Assembly (NCBI RefSeq): GCF_003482105.1
Contig: NZ_QULM01000001.1
Span: 558,001-622,000 of the forward strand
Source of the DNA: Coprococcus sp. OM04-5BH
GTDB taxonomy: Bacteria; Bacillota; Clostridia; Lachnospirales; Lachnospiraceae
Direction of reading: 5' to 3'
Length of the DNA: 64,000 bases
The notes under the pieces are model-generated. The model was not told where the DNA came from. It ran no database searches and saw only the letters and a list, made by a program, of their open reading frames with translations. How positions within the stretch are numbered: position 1 is the stretch's first letter; each line of letters starts with the position of its first letter. Below, one piece after another: positions 63,121 to 64,000 of this stretch. Both the position numbers and the translations under genes were made by a program.

Positions 63121-63633
63121 ATGGCAGAAAAAACAGAAATATGGGATATCTACGATGACAATAAAGAGAGAACCGGAAGGACTATGAAGAGAAATGACTG
63201 GAATATGAAGCCGGGAGACTTTCACCTTACAGTTCTCGGTGTGGTAGAGGATATGCAGGGCAGATTTCTCATTACCAAGAGAGTTATGACAAAGGCATGG
63301 GCACCGGGAGCCTGGGAGATATCCGGCGGTGCTGCCCAGGCAGGAGAGGAGTCCCTTGAGGCAGTAAAGAGAGAGATCCTTGAGGAGACAGGAATAGATG
63401 TGTCAGACTTTGAGGGTGGATATAAGTTCACATATAAGAGAGTAAATCCTGAGGAGAAGGACAACTATTTCGTTGATGTGTACAGATTTAAAGGACAGTT
63501 TACCGAGGCTGATGTGAAGCCTCAGGAGGCAGAGACTGACGGATTTAAGCTGGCGTCTGCAGATGAGATAGCCGAGCTTGGCAAGGCTGGAGAATTTCTT
63601 CACTATTCAAGTGTAAAAGAGGTATTTGAGTAG
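63121..63633 (+). CDS. Nudix hydrolase
   Basis: 170-residue Nudix protein. The box GGAAQAGEESLEAVKREILEETGI fits GX5EX7REUXEEXGU with all metal-binding glutamates. The start IWDIYDDNKERTGRT resembles the IPP-isomerase-like/YfcD branch, which often acts on nucleoside diphosphate derivatives or isopentenyl diphosphate. GAAGGAGAA precedes the ATG. Substrate not determined. Confidence 0.88.
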   Translation: MAEKTEIWDIYDDNKERTGRTMKRNDWNMKPGDFHLTVLGVVEDMQGRFLITKRVMTKAWAPGAWEISGGAAQAGEESLEAVKREILEETGIDVSDFEGGYKFTYKRVNPEEKDNYFVDVYRFKGQFTEADVKPQEAETDGFKLASADEIAELGKAGEFLHYSSVKEVFE

Positions 63634-63681
63634 AGAATATAGCATTAGAATATAAAAATAAAAAATATATGTATTTACCTA

Positions 63682-63710
63682 TTGACAAAGTAGGTTAATA
63701 CATATATTAT
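63682..63710 (+). promoter_or_regulatory. promoter of cysK
   Basis: TTGACA, 17-bp spacer, TATTAT. An AT-rich leader of about 90 nt follows; it may hold a regulator site but none is clear. Confidence 0.7.
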
Positions 63711-63802
63711 ATGTATATACTAATTCATAGTAAACAGATAGGAATACTAAAATTTAACAAAAGATTATTTCAAAATAATTTATGAAAGGATGGATGAAAA
63801 CT

Positions 63803-64000
63803 ATGGGAAAGATTTACAAGAGCGCAGCAGAACTTATCGGTAACACACCTTTACTTGAACTTTCAAATATTGAGAAGAAGGAAAATCTGGAGGCAACAAT
63901 CCTTGCAAAGGTTGAGTACTTCAATCCGGCAGGAAGCGTAAAGGACAGAATTGCCAAGGAAATGATCGAGGACGCAGAGAACAGAGGAGTTCTTAAGCCG
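63803..64000 (+). CDS. cysK: cysteine synthase, N-terminal part (runs off window)
   Basis: First 66 codons of an O-acetylserine sulfhydrylase. The visible part has ELIGNTPLLELSNIE and the PLP-lysine motif NPAGSVKDRIAKEMI, the standard CysK start. The enzyme makes cysteine from O-acetylserine and sulfide with PLP. The ATG at 63803 lies about 10 bp behind AAGGATGG; in-frame ATGs at 63782 and 63794 are possible but fit the ribosome site worse. Confidence 0.93.
   Translation, partial: MGKIYKSAAELIGNTPLLELSNIEKKENLEATILAKVEYFNPAGSVKDRIAKEMIEDAENRGVLKP

Noticed and set aside
1-64000. tRNA or rRNA genes, prophage and insertion sequences
   Set aside because: No T-arm-like GTTCGAATC with paired acceptor stem, no rRNA signatures, no transposase or integrase motifs were seen by eye.

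Overview
The window reads as a stretch of core chromosome from a low-to-mid G+C, Gram-positive, spore-lineage anaerobe of the Clostridia, most likely family Lachnospiraceae. The pointers are strong AGGAGG-type ribosome binding sites with occasional TTG/GTG starts, a spoIIID gene, a SpoVK-like AAA ATPase, an alanine T-box, a transketolase split into two subunits, a eukaryotic-type HisA and a cell-surface GH9 glucanase. A Coprococcus-like gut bacterium would fit, but that is inference. I saw no tRNA, rRNA, CRISPR array, prophage or insertion sequence.

Layout. 0-7.9 kb: the 3' end of an SMC-like ATPase gene, an esterase, an aminotransferase gene behind an alanine T-box, a roughly 700-nt transcribed region without a convincing ORF, malic enzyme, a PAP2 phosphatase and ylmH. 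7.9-11.8 kb: an intergenic, RNA-rich and repeat-rich zone holding two more candidate small RNAs, two orphan proteins and a LacI-type regulator. 11.8-15.2 kb: a large unrecognised protein with a NodB-like look, a zinc-ribbon protein, spoIIID and a PP2C phosphatase. 15.2-21.2 kb: two WYL regulators divergent from a YhaO/YhaN (SbcD/SbcC-like) pair, then endonuclease III. 21.2-26.6 kb, minus strand: a dnaD-dnaI-prs operon and murC. 26.8-31.9 kb: metG, glmS and an FHA protein. 32-40.7 kb: a lipoprotein, a DivIVA-like coiled-coil protein, a PAS sensor without an output domain, mreB, recD2 and comF. 40.8-54.6 kb: SpoVK-like ATPase, YesL-like protein, hisA, GH9 lipoprotein, a GtrA-YfhO fusion, a hybrid kinase, a protein with a repetitive tail, a second-type rsmH and a membrane phosphoesterase. 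54.7-64 kb: a surface SGNH esterase, an acyltransferase, a small membrane protein and nadE in one operon, then a D-hydroxyacid dehydrogenase, transketolase, a Nudix hydrolase and the start of cysK.

Most unusual items. The YhaO/YhaN-like pair has lost most of its metal-binding residues in one partner and its Walker A lysine in the other, yet both frames are intact and translationally coupled. Their promoter abuts, -35 to -35, the promoter of the two WYL regulators. Next come three intergenic transcription units with good promoters and terminators but no convincing ORF (about 4183-4886, 8168-8230 and 8336-8566), a DnaA-box-like cluster upstream of dnaD, an 11-residue cysteine ladder in the DivIVA-like protein, and dispersed palindromic repeats. 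All functional calls come from reading motifs by eye; no database search was run.
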